DNA of 64,000 bases from Carya illinoinensis (lineage: Eukaryota > Streptophyta > Magnoliopsida > Fagales > Juglandaceae). The notes beneath the pieces were generated by a model. It saw nothing but the letters and a program-made list of their open reading frames with translations, ran no database searches and was not told the origin of the DNA. Of this stretch, positions 1-12,239 are shown one piece after another. Both the position numbers and the translations under genes were made by a program. Position 1 is the first letter of the stretch. Each line of letters starts with the position of its first letter. Location of the stretch: NCBI RefSeq assembly GCF_018687715.1, contig NC_056753.1:15385001-15449000 (forward strand), given 5' to 3'.

Positions 1-687
1 AATATAATATGAAATTATTATTCTTTTCAAAATTTTAAGATTATAAACAAAAGTATATTTTATTATTTATTTTTGTAGGTAGGTGAATGATCCGTCAAAT
101 AGTAACTTCAACTTTAATCTAAGATGGATTAATGCTACACGTACTCTTGGTTGAACTTTGGAGATGGGATCGATCGAGTTCTTCCTCAACCTGTTGAGTT
201 CAGCCATTAATGACCCGTTTTAAATAAAATAAGAACTCAAGATACTGTTTTTTATAAGGCGTGTCCTGAACTTACAATTTTTGTTTTGAGAACGAAAGCG
301 AATTAATTCAAACAAATACTTTGAGCAACAACTATTTTAATTGAATCATGACAGAGCGTCTCAATGGACTAGTTAAAATTAAAAGATATTTTTTTGATGA
401 ATATGAGAAGAATTTGACTTTTAATTATTTTATTTAGATAAATTTTTATTATTTATTTATTTATTTATTTATTCTTTATATAATAATAAATTAATATTAA
501 TTAATATATTTATTTATATCATATTTTACCATTATATTGATTATATATTAATTAGTAATCATATTTTAATTAAATTAGATTCATTTATTAATTACATATA
601 TTAATATCTCGAATGCAGCTCTTTAATAATGCTCAATACTGTGAGGATCATGATAATCTTCTCCTTGAACGTACTCAACTTGGCTGA

Positions 688-972
688 GTTTGGATGTTGA
701 TTTGAGTTGAATTGAATTGAATTTTTTATAAATAATAATGAAATGAGTTATATGAGGTCTATTTAATATGAGTTTGGATGTTAAGATGAGTTTAATACTA
801 TTTATGAGAAGTTAAAAAAGATTATAAATTTCACGTATAAAAATGTATTGAGTTAAAAAATATTTCAAGTTGAGATGAGTTTAGAAATTTGAGAGTAAAG
901 TATTTGGATATTAGACTCAGTTTAAAATTAGATTGAATTGAGTTAATCTCAATTGAATCTAACAATCAAATG
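688..972. repeat. MITE-like inverted repeat rich in GAGTTGAATTGAAT-type motifs
   Basis: The left part reads GTTTGGATGTTGATTTGAGT and continues into repeated GAATT motifs. The right part, in reverse complement, carries TTAGATTCAATTGAGATTAA, giving an imperfect inverted repeat around an AT-rich core. A similar GAGATGAG-rich unit lies at about 51.7-52.1 kb. Such 'TTTGGAT...GAGATGAG' units are common short non-autonomous DNA elements in some tree genomes. The boundaries are approximate and no target duplication was resolved. Confidence 0.35.
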
Positions 973-1395
973 GATCTAAGTGTTAGACATTTCTTTTGTG
1001 ATTCTTCTTCTTTTTTGAAGTTAGATTCCATGATCTAAGGATTAGCAAGCATGATTAAAACTTATTGGAAAATAGAAATACGTTGCTGAAACTCTCTGTT
1101 TTTTATATATGAAGTTTGTCTATAGGAGACGATATTTATACATGATGTAAAATAATAAAAACAATTGAGTTGATTACAAATCACCGTAGACACCAATAAT
1201 AAATTTCTCTATCGTTAGTTTCTAGAACTTGTACTCAGTTGTGCTGTGTTCTGCTGTTGAGTGGTACCATGGTACCCTTTTGTTGTAAATCACGATCACT
1301 CTGCAGTTGTCCTCTATTGCTTACTGTAGTGTCATGTCGAGTGCTCTCATTCTGATTGTGAAAATGTGGCATAGAATCTTTCATTTCAATAAAAC

Positions 1396-1401
<6 letters not shown>

Positions 1402-1428
<27 letters not shown>
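1402..1428. repeat. (AT)n microsatellite
   Basis: An uninterrupted alternating TA run of about 27 bases in the far upstream region, likely to vary in length between individuals. Confidence 0.9.
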
Positions 1429-1432
<4 letters not shown>

Positions 1433-3496
1433 GATTTAAGCTTGTGGTCATGCCCAAAAAAACAAAAAATGTGCTCGTGAAATTGTCGACCACCTAAATT
1501 ATGTATCTATCTTGATGTGCAAGAAAGACGCCAACTCAAATTGACTAATTATTGGAGCCATACCAGTTTTGTTTTGTTTCTCTTTTCCTAAACTACCTCA
1601 TGTTGACTACCCAATATTAAGACGACAACTCGTGACACTATAATATAAAAGAGGAATTCACAGTGATCAAATTAACCAATTATTAGCAACCACAAGATCA
1701 ACATTCAAATTCTAATTAGACTGGATGCATATCTGCTAGCTAGCGGTATTACCAATATTATTCTCATTCATTCGAGATTATTAATTTGCTTTAAACCATT
1801 GAACACAGCTCGTTCATGAACGAGCGAGGATGGAGATCAAAAGGACAAAAGATTAATTTAGAAGTCCTCCTAGCTAGCTAGCTGTTAGAAAAACAATAGA
1901 TATCATGTAGTGTTATAAGAAGTTTGGACCCAAATCCTAACATTCAATACATATGACGACAGTATAAGAAATCAGGTCATTTACAATGCTTAATCATCGC
2001 AAAAAGGCTTATAAATCATTGCATTTATTCTATTACAACGATTTTAAGTTCGCTACATGTTCATGATATCAGTGCTCATTAATTCAAGTCCAAGTATTTA
2101 TATTCACTGTAAATAAATAAGTCATTATGACAAATTATTTATTATAAAAATAGACTCATTTTAATAAAAAATAACTAAAAACAAATTAACAGTTCTCTTG
2201 TAATGATTTTCTACTTGATCGATCGATTTTTTTTTCCCCCCCCAATCAAGCGTGGTAATTAAGTGTGCAAGCAATATTTTCTAGGAGCTACTGAATGTGA
2301 TAGCTCACAAGCTAGAGGGCATTAGTTGTAATTATTTGGTGAAGTATATCCTCATAAACTATGACTATATATATATATATATTCTTTCAGCATCTACCGT
2401 ACTTGAAGTAGCATTAACACGTACTAAATCCAAATTGTATACTGTTGTACTTTTGAAAAGATTTTGTCGGCTGGAGTGGTTAACGTTACTAATATCGTTC
2501 CCCAATCGTCGGTGGCCTATATTAATTTCGTCCCAAAACAAGACAAGAAAAACATTTTTTTTTACGCATTTGAACAGATAAATATCTGTTAGAATTAGAT
2601 ATTTTGGGATGAAATTCAAACCCATCTCAAAATAAATGCATCTGCAAAGTGTCAAGACTTTTGTAGTTGAAATGCGTGCGTACGTATTTGATCTATAACT
2701 TCGACTGTTAAAGAATCATGTGAAGTTTTGCATGATTACAATTTGAGGATGTAAATTAGAATTATTTAATATATTTCACTTAAAACACTTAACATAAATA
2801 ATAACTAAGACCTTGCATGTAACTAATGATATTCAAAGTAGTAGGCCGATCACAAGGTTCTACAGCTAACCAACTCCTGTAAACAGCCTCCTTCTATACA
2901 TGATACATGATGATCCGTGAGCCATAAATTATTAATGTTGATACAGAAAGTCGAAACCAATATTCTTCAATTTAATTGGTCCTAATTATATTTTATTTTC
3001 GTTAATATATGCTTATTAATTCCACGGATTATATATGATATATATGCTTATTTAAAATAGAACTCTCTAGTCTCTCTTGCATCTTCCATGTCAGAAACGT
3101 ACCGGTTTTTCTCCCATGGGCAAAATGGGATTACAAACGGAATCTAATCTCCCATCTCAGAAGCCCAAATTGCTTCTCTTTTTCTCTCTCTCTTGGTGGG
3201 GCAAAGTGAGAAATGGCAGGAATAAAAAGGCCAAGGCTTGATCGCACCTTCGTCAATCTCCTAAATCCCAATAAAGAGCAATTAATCAGGAGCTAGATCG
3301 AACAACGTGGTTAAAGAATTTAACCAAAGAGACAAAAATGAAACAGAGACAAGCTGAAACAGACAGAACTCAAACAGATTTTCAACCAACATTATTGTTA
3401 CGGGCATTCAAGAATGCGACAAGTGTGCGTCACAATAAATGGGGCCGGGGCTTCATTGATCGCTGACACATGTACAGACCGATCGAGCACCACCCA

Positions 3497-3532
3497 CCCC
3501 CCCCCCCCCCCCCCCCTCCTCTCTCTCTCTCT
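3497..3532. repeat. poly-C tract followed by CT microsatellite in the promoter
   Basis: Twenty consecutive C bases (3497-3516) run directly into a TCCTCTCTCT-type tract, ending about 8 bases before the TATA-like box of the triterpene synthase. CT/GA tracts just upstream or downstream of transcription starts are common in plant core promoters. The homopolymer could be length-variable or partly a sequencing artefact. Confidence 0.85.
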
Positions 3533-3537
3533 GCCGA

Positions 3538-4031
3538 CTTATAAATGGGAGGGAACGCTACCATTATAATTCATTCCAGTCAGTGATCTAGCAGGTACTC
3601 TGTGAGGGCACAAACAGAGATCGATCGTCTTCTACCTACTCGATCTGAATACATTTTAAGGTACTCAAGAAGAAGAGCACCACTCTGCCACTACTTTTTG
3701 TTTGTCATTTTCACTCTCCAATTTTCTCAAGAAAATTATCGTGAACTAATAATTCTTGTAGTACTGTGTTAGAAAATATGTCTCCGGCCGTGGTCTCCAT
3801 TAGATTAGCTATTTTGGCGTCAACTTCTTTTTGCATGTGGTAGTAGTCATTAACATGTCAGTAGTTAAAGTTGCAATGTATCGATATTTGAAAAGTTCGA
3901 AGTGTACGTATTATATTTTCTCTTTGCATATTACGCTTCATCTCCGATCACTTTGTCCGTACACACTTTAATGGCCTCGTTAGCGATCATCTTAATTGTA
4001 TGCATGTAGTAATTTATTTGTTTCACAAAGG
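3538..4031 (+). promoter_or_regulatory. putative core promoter, 5' leader and leader intron of the triterpene synthase
   Basis: A TATA-like motif (CTTATAAATGG, about 3538-3548) follows the CT tract, so transcription would start near 3570-3580. The leader up to 3660 has two possible donors (CAG|GTACTC at 3594/3595 and AAG|GTACTC at 3660/3661). A pyrimidine-rich stretch ends in CACAAAG at 4030, immediately before GATGTGG, and looks like an acceptor. A 5' UTR intron ending next to the ATG is therefore likely. This is inferred from motifs only; transcript data would be needed to choose the donor. Confidence 0.45.
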
Positions 4032-7000
4032 ATGTGGAAGTTGAAGATAGCCGAAGGAGGTCCAGGATTGGTGAGCCTCAACAATTTCGTTGGACGACAA
4101 CATTGGGAGTTCGACCCTGATGCCGGCACACCTGAAGAACGTGCTGAAGTTGAAAGGGTCCGCGAGGAGTTTAAAAAGAATCGGTTTCGGACGAAGCAAA
4201 GTGCTGATCTTTTGATGAGGATGCAGGTTCCTGATCTCTCTCTCTCTCGTACATACATACACACACATATGTACATATCTATATATATATATATATTCTG
4301 AAGGATCATGATATTGTACATTCCATCATGCATGGACCTTCATGAATTATCAGCCAGCAAATATATATTTTGCGGAAGATAGATATTTTTTTAGTTCCTT
4401 TTTCTCGGTCAAATGTGGAATATTAGATCAACTCTGTCAACTCGGTTCCTAAGGTTCAGTACTTCTGATCATGCTTATATATATATTATAACAAAATGAG
4501 CAGTAAATATTGCAGAACCAACTTAATTTATATGTTAATATATATATATATTAGTACTTGAGAGGGACCGACCTTGATCGCTAATCATATTCTTTCCACT
4601 TTTTCCTAATTTCGTCCATATTTTGTTATACGTATATTCAGATTTTCAGATTAAAGATATATGCTTTATTTTCTATTGCATTTGAAGTTTGAACATTAAT
4701 ATATATTAGAAATTGCAATCATTTAAAGTAGAAAGAAATTACAAGATAGAGTTTGTTAAGAAACACTTCCAACTATAAAATATTTTCCATTGCACGATTA
4801 TTTTTTAACAGTACCACGAATTTCCAATTGATCATCATTTCGATCCATGGAATTAAACATTTTGTTCTAATATTTCTTTGATCTGCTTTTGGAGTACTAA
4901 GTAAAAATGCAGCAGATTAAAAGTATATATACATATAATTAACTTTCTAATCCCAGATTTCTGTTGGCTCGCTCATGGCCTTTTTATTTTTTGCTACTTT
5001 TTCTTATATATACTTTGCAATGAATAGTGATATTCACGCATTTATAATAACTCATTTTACGATTAATTAATGTAATAATGTCACTAAACGAAAAATACTA
5101 ATATTTAATTTAAAACTGAATTTCACATTTTACACAATCATCCTCTATTTAAAACAGTGTTATGAAATATATTTTAAAAAAAAAGTTTTATGTCTATCAT
5201 TTAATGAGAAATGGTATATCCACAAAGAGATCTTAAAAAAAAAATGATGTGACTTCATATGATACAACTGATCTAATTTATATAAAAAGTAACCAACTTA
5301 TAATTATCTTATGTACCATATCAAGTTACGTTAGTTTGTGAGTTTATTTTTATAAGATCTTTTTGTGGATGAAACATTTCTCTTTTCAATTGTGATTAGA
5401 ATTATTTTATTGATCATGGGCCTAGCTCATAGATGTTAATAACCACTCAAAAGTGCTTGAAAAATACATATCTTAGGATCATATTGTTCATGTGCTTTGT
5501 GTTGGAATCTAGAAAATTTTAATTGAGAGTTTTGGAATTAGTTTTCACTAGCTAGGACATTCATCTCACTAATTGATATGAAAATCTCACAGCTTAGGAA
5601 GGAGAAGCCATGTGGGCCAATTCCACCACCCGTCCAAGTGAAAGAAACTGAGGTGATTATAGAGGAAGCAGTCATCACAACATTGAGAAGATCTCTAACC
5701 TTTTATTCATCCATTCAGGCCCACGATGGCCACTGGCCTGCTGAATCTGCTGGCCCCCTATTTTTCCTCCAACCTTTTGTATGTATTTTTTGCACTATTC
5801 TTATATATATACCATTTTTTTTTAACTTCTATCTCCCTAAAATATAAAATGGTGACAATAAATTTTTAAATTTTTTTAACTATAAGATGTATGCACAATG
5901 GATGCCCTCAGTGGTACAATTTATTGCATTAGTATTTAAGACTAATGCTCTACCAATGAACTAATTTTAACATAATTTCATATTTTTACAATATGCAGGT
6001 AATGGCATTATACATTACTGGAGCTCTAAATGCCATTTTTTCACCAGCACACCAGCAAGAAATTATTCGATACTTGTATAATCATCAGGTGTGTATATAT
6101 ATATTTTGTTTATTAATACAAAACACAAGTTTGTTTTTAAATAACCTAGTATTCAAATAGCCAAAAATGCCCCAATCTAAAATTAAAAACTTGGCTAAGT
6201 TTAACCTTATGTACAAACAAATACACATATCTATATGTAAATATGTATATTGACTATCTATTTGTTGGACAGAATGAAGATGGAGGTTGGGGCTTCCACA
6301 TAGAGGGTCACAGCACAATGTTTGGTTCAGCTTTGAGCTATATTGCCTTGAGGATACTTGGGGAGGGACCTGAAGATGGTGAAGAAAAGGCTATGGCCAG
6401 AGGACGGAAATGGATCCTTGATCATGGTGGTTTAGTGGCAATTCCATCTTGGGGAAAGTTTTGGGTCACGGTATGTATAGCCAGTTGAAATACGAAATAT
6501 ATTTTCATTATAGTTGCCAAGGATTCATGGTAATATTACATGTATATGCTAAGAAAAAAGAAATATAAAGTAGCATATTCTAATGTCCACCTAGAAGTAT
6601 CACCATATTGAAGTGTATATACGTGAGTTTGAGATGTTAGATTGTAGCCCAAAAGTCCATTTGCCTTACAAAATGATGAAAGCATTTTAATTTATCATTC
6701 AACCCTATATAATCTTTTACTATACTATGAAAACTCAGAGGCTTCCTAACATGGATAGGTAATGGGATTATATGAGTGGTCTGGCTGCAATCCATTGCCC
6801 CCAGAGTTTTGGCTTCTTCCAAAAATCTTCCCAATTCATCCAGGTTTTTTTCTTTCACTCCTTTTTGTGGAATATCACAATTTGTAATTTATATGAGAAT
6901 CAAGCAAAAGGCAATGATATTATCTCATACTTGAGGTTGCTATTTATATGAGCAGGCAAAATGTTGTGCTATTGTCGCTTGGTTTATGTGCCAATGTCTT

Positions 7001-10000
7001 ATTTATATGGGAAAAGGTTTGTTGGTCCAATCACTGAGTTGATTCAATCACTAAGGCAAGAGTTGTACAACAAGCCTTACCATCAAATTAACTGGAACAA
7101 AGCCCGGAATACTGTTGCAAAGGTTGGTTAAATCCTTAGTCTTTATATCTTGCATTTGCTTTTCATGTCATAAACCTCCATCTTAGATCCCACTTAAGCA
7201 AATATAAAGATTTTTGACGGAATAATGTATACATGAAACTTACACAATGTGCTAATTTAGGAGGATCTCTACTATCCACATCCTCTTATACAAGATATGC
7301 TATGGGGATTTCTTCACCATGCAGTAGAACCTCTTCTGACCCGCTGGCCCTTTTCATTGTTGAGAGAGAAGGCACTTAAAGCTGCGATTGATCATGTTCA
7401 TTATGAGGAGGAGAACACCAGATACCTTTGCATTGGAAGCGTGGTAAAGGTTGTCACTAATTAGTATTACATGAACTACAATCAAAATGCAATCATGTAG
7501 ATCATACTAGTTGATGTGTGCTCTATGAACTAATTTGTCAAGGTCATCTTTATTATAGGTGCTATGTTTGATTGTATGTTGGGCCGAAGATCCGAATGGG
7601 GAAGCATACAAGCTTCATCTAGCCAGAATTCCCGACAACTATTGGGTTGCTGAAGATGGGTTAAAAATTCAGGTGATGTGAGCATGTTAGTGCAAATCAC
7701 ATATACCAAAAGCATGTACTCGAGCCTAAAGAATTGAAAATTTTTGATCCATTTGAAATCTTATCTTTTATCTAGAGATGTACTAATGATTCCCAACTTA
7801 TGTCATGCAGAGTTTCGGTAGTCAAATGTGGGATGCAGGTTTCGCAATCCAAGCAATTCTCTCATGTAATTTAAATGAAGAGTATGAACCAACACTCCGT
7901 AAATCACACGACTTTGTGAAAGCTTCACAGGTCAAAATACATATCAAATTCCCCTTACGAGGTTTGTTTGTACATAATGCTTGAACATAATCATGATATT
8001 TGGCTTTAAAAAAGTTGTCATTTTCTAGGTTCTAGAAAACCCTTCAGGAGACTTCAAAGCTATGTACCGACACATAAGTAAAGGAGCATGGACTTTCTCA
8101 ATGCAGGATCATGGTTGGCAAGTCTCTGACTGCACAGCAGAAGGGTTGAAGGTAATGCCTCAACTCTACTGAAATATGTGCATTCCAAAATCAAAAATTC
8201 TCTAGGTTTGTTTAAAGGAAAAATTTAGCAAAACATTTGCTTTTGTAGGTTGCTTTGTTGTTCTCACAAATGTCACCGGACTTAGTTGGGGAAAAGATAG
8301 GGACATGGCGATTTTATGATGCTGTTAATGTCATTCTCTCTCTACAAGTAAGGATTCAACAATACATATTTTGTTTTTGAATTAATTAACAAAGAGCATA
8401 ACTTGTTTATAGTCAGATTGTCCAATTCACTTCTTTCATTATTATGTTGCTTGACCTGAATAATTAACCTTCCATTTGCCAATACAGAGTAGAAATGGTG
8501 GTTTTCCAGCTTGGGAGCCTCAAAGAGCATTTGGTTGGTTAGAGGTAACTTATCCAACACACCAATTGATTTGGTCTGGTCATGGTTATTACGAGAAAAC
8601 ATCATTTCAAGACAATACTCACTACTATAAAATTTGTATCTATTTGCAGATGTTCAACCCCATAGAGTTTTTTGAAGATACTCTTATTGAAAGAGAGTAA
8701 GATATCCTTATATTCAAAACAATTGACACAGAATTTTTCATACTTTGCTTCCTAACAACAAAATTTTGTCACCTTATAATAGGTATGTAGAGTGCACTTC
8801 ATCAGCAATTCAAGGGTTGGCGCTCTTTCGAACACTCTATCCCAAACACCGTAGAATAGAGATAGACAACACCATTTATAGGGCAATTCAATACATTGAA
8901 GATGTACAAGAACCTGATGGATCATGGTAGTATGTTTTTTTCCATATTACATTCTTCAAAAAGGGAGTAAAAAATGATCTACAGATTCCTGCAAATTGTA
9001 CTTTTTTTTTTTTTTTTACATTTCTTTTAACTGATGTTCTAGTTATTAAAGGAGATAATATAAGAATATCTAAGAGTTTAGCACTAATACAGGTATGGAC
9101 ATTGGGGGATTTGCTACACCTATGGTACATGGTTTGCTATAGGGGGACTAGCAGCCTGTGGCAGAAACTATAAAAATTGTCCTGCATTGCACAAAGCTTG
9201 TGAATTTCTACTATCAAAGCAGCTACCCAATGGTGGATGGGGAGAGAGTTACCTTTCAAGCCAAAACAAGGTACATAGGCAATTGGTTTTCCGATTTGAA
9301 TGTGAATTACTTAAAAACAAGATAAAAGAAAAAGAAAACGAGGGTGAAGTGAAAAGGGACAACTAAAGTAACTTTCTCTTTAAAACAGGTGTGGACAAAT
9401 ATTGAGGGAAACCGTGCAAATTTGGTCCAAACTGCATGGGCTGTGTTATCCCTCATTGAAGCTGGGCAGGTTGTCCATCCATCATTGTATCTTAAGTTAT
9501 TATGTATATTAGCATTAGTGTTTTACATCATGACAATTATTCAGGTCACCATGAAAATTATCAAGAATATAATACATGTTAAAAGAGAAAATATACACAT
9601 AGATGTCATTTGAAGCTAAAAAAATGAATAGAACTCGAGTTGGAACAATATATGCATATGAATAGAAAAACTAGGACTTAAAACAAATTTTACAGGGATG
9701 AAAGTTGGCAACTGCTTTATTTGGAAGCATCAATATGCTGGTTCTGATTGTTTTTGTAAATTATTAGGCCGAGATAGACCAAACACCAATCCATCGTGGG
9801 GTAAGGGTGCTGATCAATTCGCAAATGGAAGATGGTGACTTCCCTCAACAGGTAATTCAAGTTTATTCAGAATCCAACACTTTCAGTTAATTTCTATATT
9901 CATCTTAGTTGTGTTTTTTTTTTCCCTTCTTTTGCTTTTCTCTCTCTTCTTTTCTTTTCCAATAACATCTTTCTGCTTACCAAATTATAACTTTAAAGAT

Positions 10001-10150
10001 AACATAATTACTGGTTATTGGTAACAGGAAATCACCGGAGTATTTATGAGGAACTGTTCATTAAACTACTCATCGTATAGAAACATATTCCCCATATGGG
10101 CTCTTGGAGAATATCGGAAGCAAGTTTTGTTTGCATATCCAAATGCTTAA
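4032..10150 (+). CDS. LUS: oxidosqualene cyclase, probable lupeol synthase (complete, 18 coding exons)
   Basis: Splicing 18 exons at GT-AG sites gives 759 residues with no stop or frameshift, the usual size for plant oxidosqualene cyclases. The enzyme would fold 2,3-oxidosqualene and cyclise it into a pentacyclic triterpene at the ER membrane. It starts with [10 protein letters not shown] and has the acidic DCTAE motif at 482-486, whose Asp protonates the epoxide. QW-type repeats include NEDGGW from 158, NGGFPAW near 525, PDGSW ending at 605 and PNGGWG near 650. At 254-259 it reads MLCYCR: Leu here marks lupeol synthases, while beta-amyrin synthases have Trp. YGHWG after residue 605 also fits the lupeol type. 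The upstream in-frame codons contain no ATG, so 4032 is the start. The C-terminus extends a few residues past the usual VLFA. Mixed-product activity cannot be excluded. Confidence 0.93.
4032..10150 (+). other. exon map of the triterpene synthase gene
   Basis: Coding exons: 4032-4226, 5593-5778, 5999-6088, 6273-6470, 6759-6843, 6956-7122, 7261-7449, 7559-7672, 7811-7930, 8029-8151, 8249-8347, 8488-8544, 8650-8696, 8783-8926, 9093-9270, 9389-9469, 9768-9851 and 10028-10150 (stop TAA 10148-10150). All 17 introns begin GT and end AG. Most lie between codons. Three interrupt codons: after 6843 (phase 1), after 8696 (phase 2) and after 8926 (phase 2, splitting the Trp codon of the PDGSW repeat). 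Intron 1 is the largest at about 1.37 kb; most others are 75-300 bp. The boundaries were chosen by keeping the family's reading frame across consensus splice sites. Confidence 0.9.
5208..5393. repeat. MITE-like inverted repeat inside intron 1
   Basis: The left arm contains GAGAAATGGT, then TCCACAAAGAGATCTTA. The right arm, read in reverse complement, contains GAGAAATG, then TCCACAAAAAGATCTTA, so arms of roughly 30 bases pair around an AT-rich core of about 130 bp. This is the structure of a short non-autonomous DNA transposon. It lies well inside intron 1 and does not affect the splice sites. The family and target duplication were not determined. Confidence 0.6.
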
Positions 10151-10371
10151 GCAAGCAAAAGATAACATGTTAAACAATGTATGTTATCCAAATAAGCTTG
10201 AGAACTTAAATAGAATAGTATGTTTAACAATGTACAGATTGATCAATCGATCATTCTTACGCCTAAAAAAGGGTATACACAATTCTCAAGCACTTTGCAA
10301 GATGTAATATATGTGTGTAATTGTGTAGTTTCTTAGTGTAAGAATCTTATTGAAAAAAATTCCTACAACTC

Positions 10372-10556
10372 AATGAGTAATTCTACATACAACTGTGAAG
10401 TGCATAAACGTTGTGTAATCGATTTGAAAAAGAGTGGCATCCACTTTTAAAAAATTAATTTTTTTTCATGTGGGTCTCATGTTTTATTTACTTTTTCAAA
10501 GTGATTACACAACGGTTGCATAATTCACAATTGCAAATATATTTTCTCTTCAATGT
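10372..10556. repeat. MITE-like inverted repeat 3' of the triterpene synthase
   Basis: The left arm ACTGTGAAGTGCATAAACG followed by TTGTGTAATC pairs with the right arm (GATTACACAACGG, then TTGCATAATTCACAATTG). Between them lies CATGTGGGTCTCATG, itself partly palindromic. The unit starts about 220 bp after the stop codon, so it could lie in or near the 3' UTR or polyadenylation region. The arrangement recalls short MITEs with ends of the 'TAATGCTACATACAACTGTG' kind. Confidence 0.55.
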
Positions 10557-11344
10557 ATACTTCCCTTGTGAGAAACATGAGTATATATCATCAATTAATG
10601 GATAATATTTATATAAACCTTCTAGTTTTTCTTTTAATTCCTTTTGAGGGAGTGTTTATAATTTTTCCACATCGAATACACTTTGCAAAATCTTCGTGAT
10701 TTTTTAGGCTCATCTTGAGAAACTTCCCAACTTATCAAGATGTTATCATGATATATAGAGAGACTATCAACCTCCAATCTCTTTCACATTTACTCACTTC
10801 TTTTCTTTAAGAAAAATATAGTGCTCTAATTTCTTTTCTCATTTTTATCCAAATATAAGTTTTTTCCCTCTCAAAAGAGTCTTTTAAGACATGTTAATCT
10901 ATACTCTATCAATCCAACACAAGAATCTCCTTAACTTTTTTCCCTTTGCCATATATTAGAATCTGAACTTTGTTCATTTTGCCAAATTAGAATTGTGTTC
11001 ATTGGTCCTTTGCCAAATTAGCCATTCCATCTACTTAACCATGCTAAATTTAATGGTAAGGGTATCTAAGAGTGTCACCTTTATCACATCAAGTCAAGCA
11101 TAAATTAAAAGCCAGTGTCCAAAAATAGCTAAAAACCCTACAAATTGAAATTAAAAAATCAACTAAAAGAAGTAAAAAAAAAATCTAAAAACAAACTAAA
11201 CAAAGAGAAGAAAAAAAACCCTTTTTACAAATTTAAGTGGACCATTTGGAGGGACCCCTTGCCCCCACATTAGAGATTATGTCACTACTTAATTTGCTTT
11301 AAAACAACCCAAAATCAAACTAAAGCATATGAAGAGATGGGAAA
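10557..11344. other. intergenic, no gene seen
   Basis: AT-rich sequence between the cyclase gene and the first LTR-like unit. No reading frame with recognisable motifs was found. The 3' end of the cyclase transcript probably lies upstream of this stretch. Confidence 0.5.
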
Positions 11345-11930
11345 TGTATGTGTAAGGGGATTTCTCCCCCTGGCCTAATGCCCAAAGTGCGAGAATAGAT
11401 ATAGGGAGCCCAAAACGGCCAGACGACCCAACAGCCCATAAGGGGGCCTCAGCCACAAAGGCGGGGAAGCAAGGGACACATCACCCCAGCCTTCCCCTAT
11501 GGCGCCAACTAGCCTCAGAGAGCTTGTGCAAGCAGAAGGTAAACCCATGGAACCCTTGATCTCCAAACAACAAGTGGAAAGGAAACTGACGGAGTGTGCC
11601 TGCAACTGAGTAGAGGGGACAAGAAGCCATGCTGCATTATGGGACCTAACTAAGGAGATAGCTGAGGTGACATGCACCCCTGACACATGGTATGGGCAGT
11701 TGACCCCCAAAAACCAGGTATATAAGACAATCCCCAAGTACAAAGAAGTCTTTCTGAACTCTTTATTGACTCACATAAAACTCTAAAATGATACTGACTT
11801 TTGCATTGGAGACTCCTCGGCTACCACCACGTCCTCTGTCTCGTGGTGTTATCTTTGTGTACACAAGCCCAAGACTAAAGACTCGAGTTGCTGAGAGCCT
11901 GGCCCAAAGGTGTGCGAAACACAACATTAA
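11345..11930 (+). repeat. probable 5' LTR of an old Tat-like gypsy element
   Basis: This GC-richer block begins near TGTATGTGTAAGGGG and ends at AACACAACA. It is followed within a few bases by GTGGTGTCATCTGTGGGATC (about 11932-11951), which resembles the primer-binding sequence found after the 5' LTR of many plant gypsy elements. The expected gag start (ATGGAACTAAGG) follows near 12038. No second copy was found to confirm the ends, so the start is approximate. Confidence 0.45.
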
Positions 11931-12239
11931 CAGTGGTGTCATCTGTGGGATCTTCATAGATTTCGCGTGTCCTTCGTACTCCTGTGACAACCCATTCTCA
12001 GGCGACTCAGGGGTAGGAGGAAGCAACATCAGTAAACATGGAACTAAGGATCATGGCAATGGAACAGTAAGAAGGGAAGAAGAAGAAGATGCTCAATGAA
12101 ACCACCAATGAACTGAGAGATAACGCAAAGCCAAATGAGTGCATAGGCTTCGATAGTGCTAGAGGGGGAGCCAACACCAAGGAAGGAAGAAAGAACATGC
12201 AGGATGTCACCCCCATTCGAGTGCGCCCCAACAGATGGC

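Larger units (their letters stand above)
1..3496. other. AT-rich upstream intergenic DNA
   Basis: This stretch upstream of the triterpene synthase is AT-rich. I find no reading frame with recognisable domains on either strand; the short open frames near 2.3-2.6 kb overlap each other on opposite strands and show no motif. It contains one MITE-like repeat (about 0.69-0.97 kb), a 27-bp AT microsatellite (1402-1428) and a shorter AT run near 2368-2382. Distal regulatory elements of the downstream gene could lie here but none can be identified from sequence alone. Confidence 0.6.

Noticed and set aside
2297..2655. Overlapping open frames on both strands near 2.3-2.6 kb
   Set aside because: About 90 codons each, fully overlapping, AT-driven, with no motif or promoter context.
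5888..5965. Possible tRNA-like sequence in intron 2 (TGCCCTCAGTGGTACAA...)
   Set aside because: An A-box-like word is present, but there is no convincing B box (GGTTCGANNCC) and no cloverleaf; at most a decayed SINE fragment.
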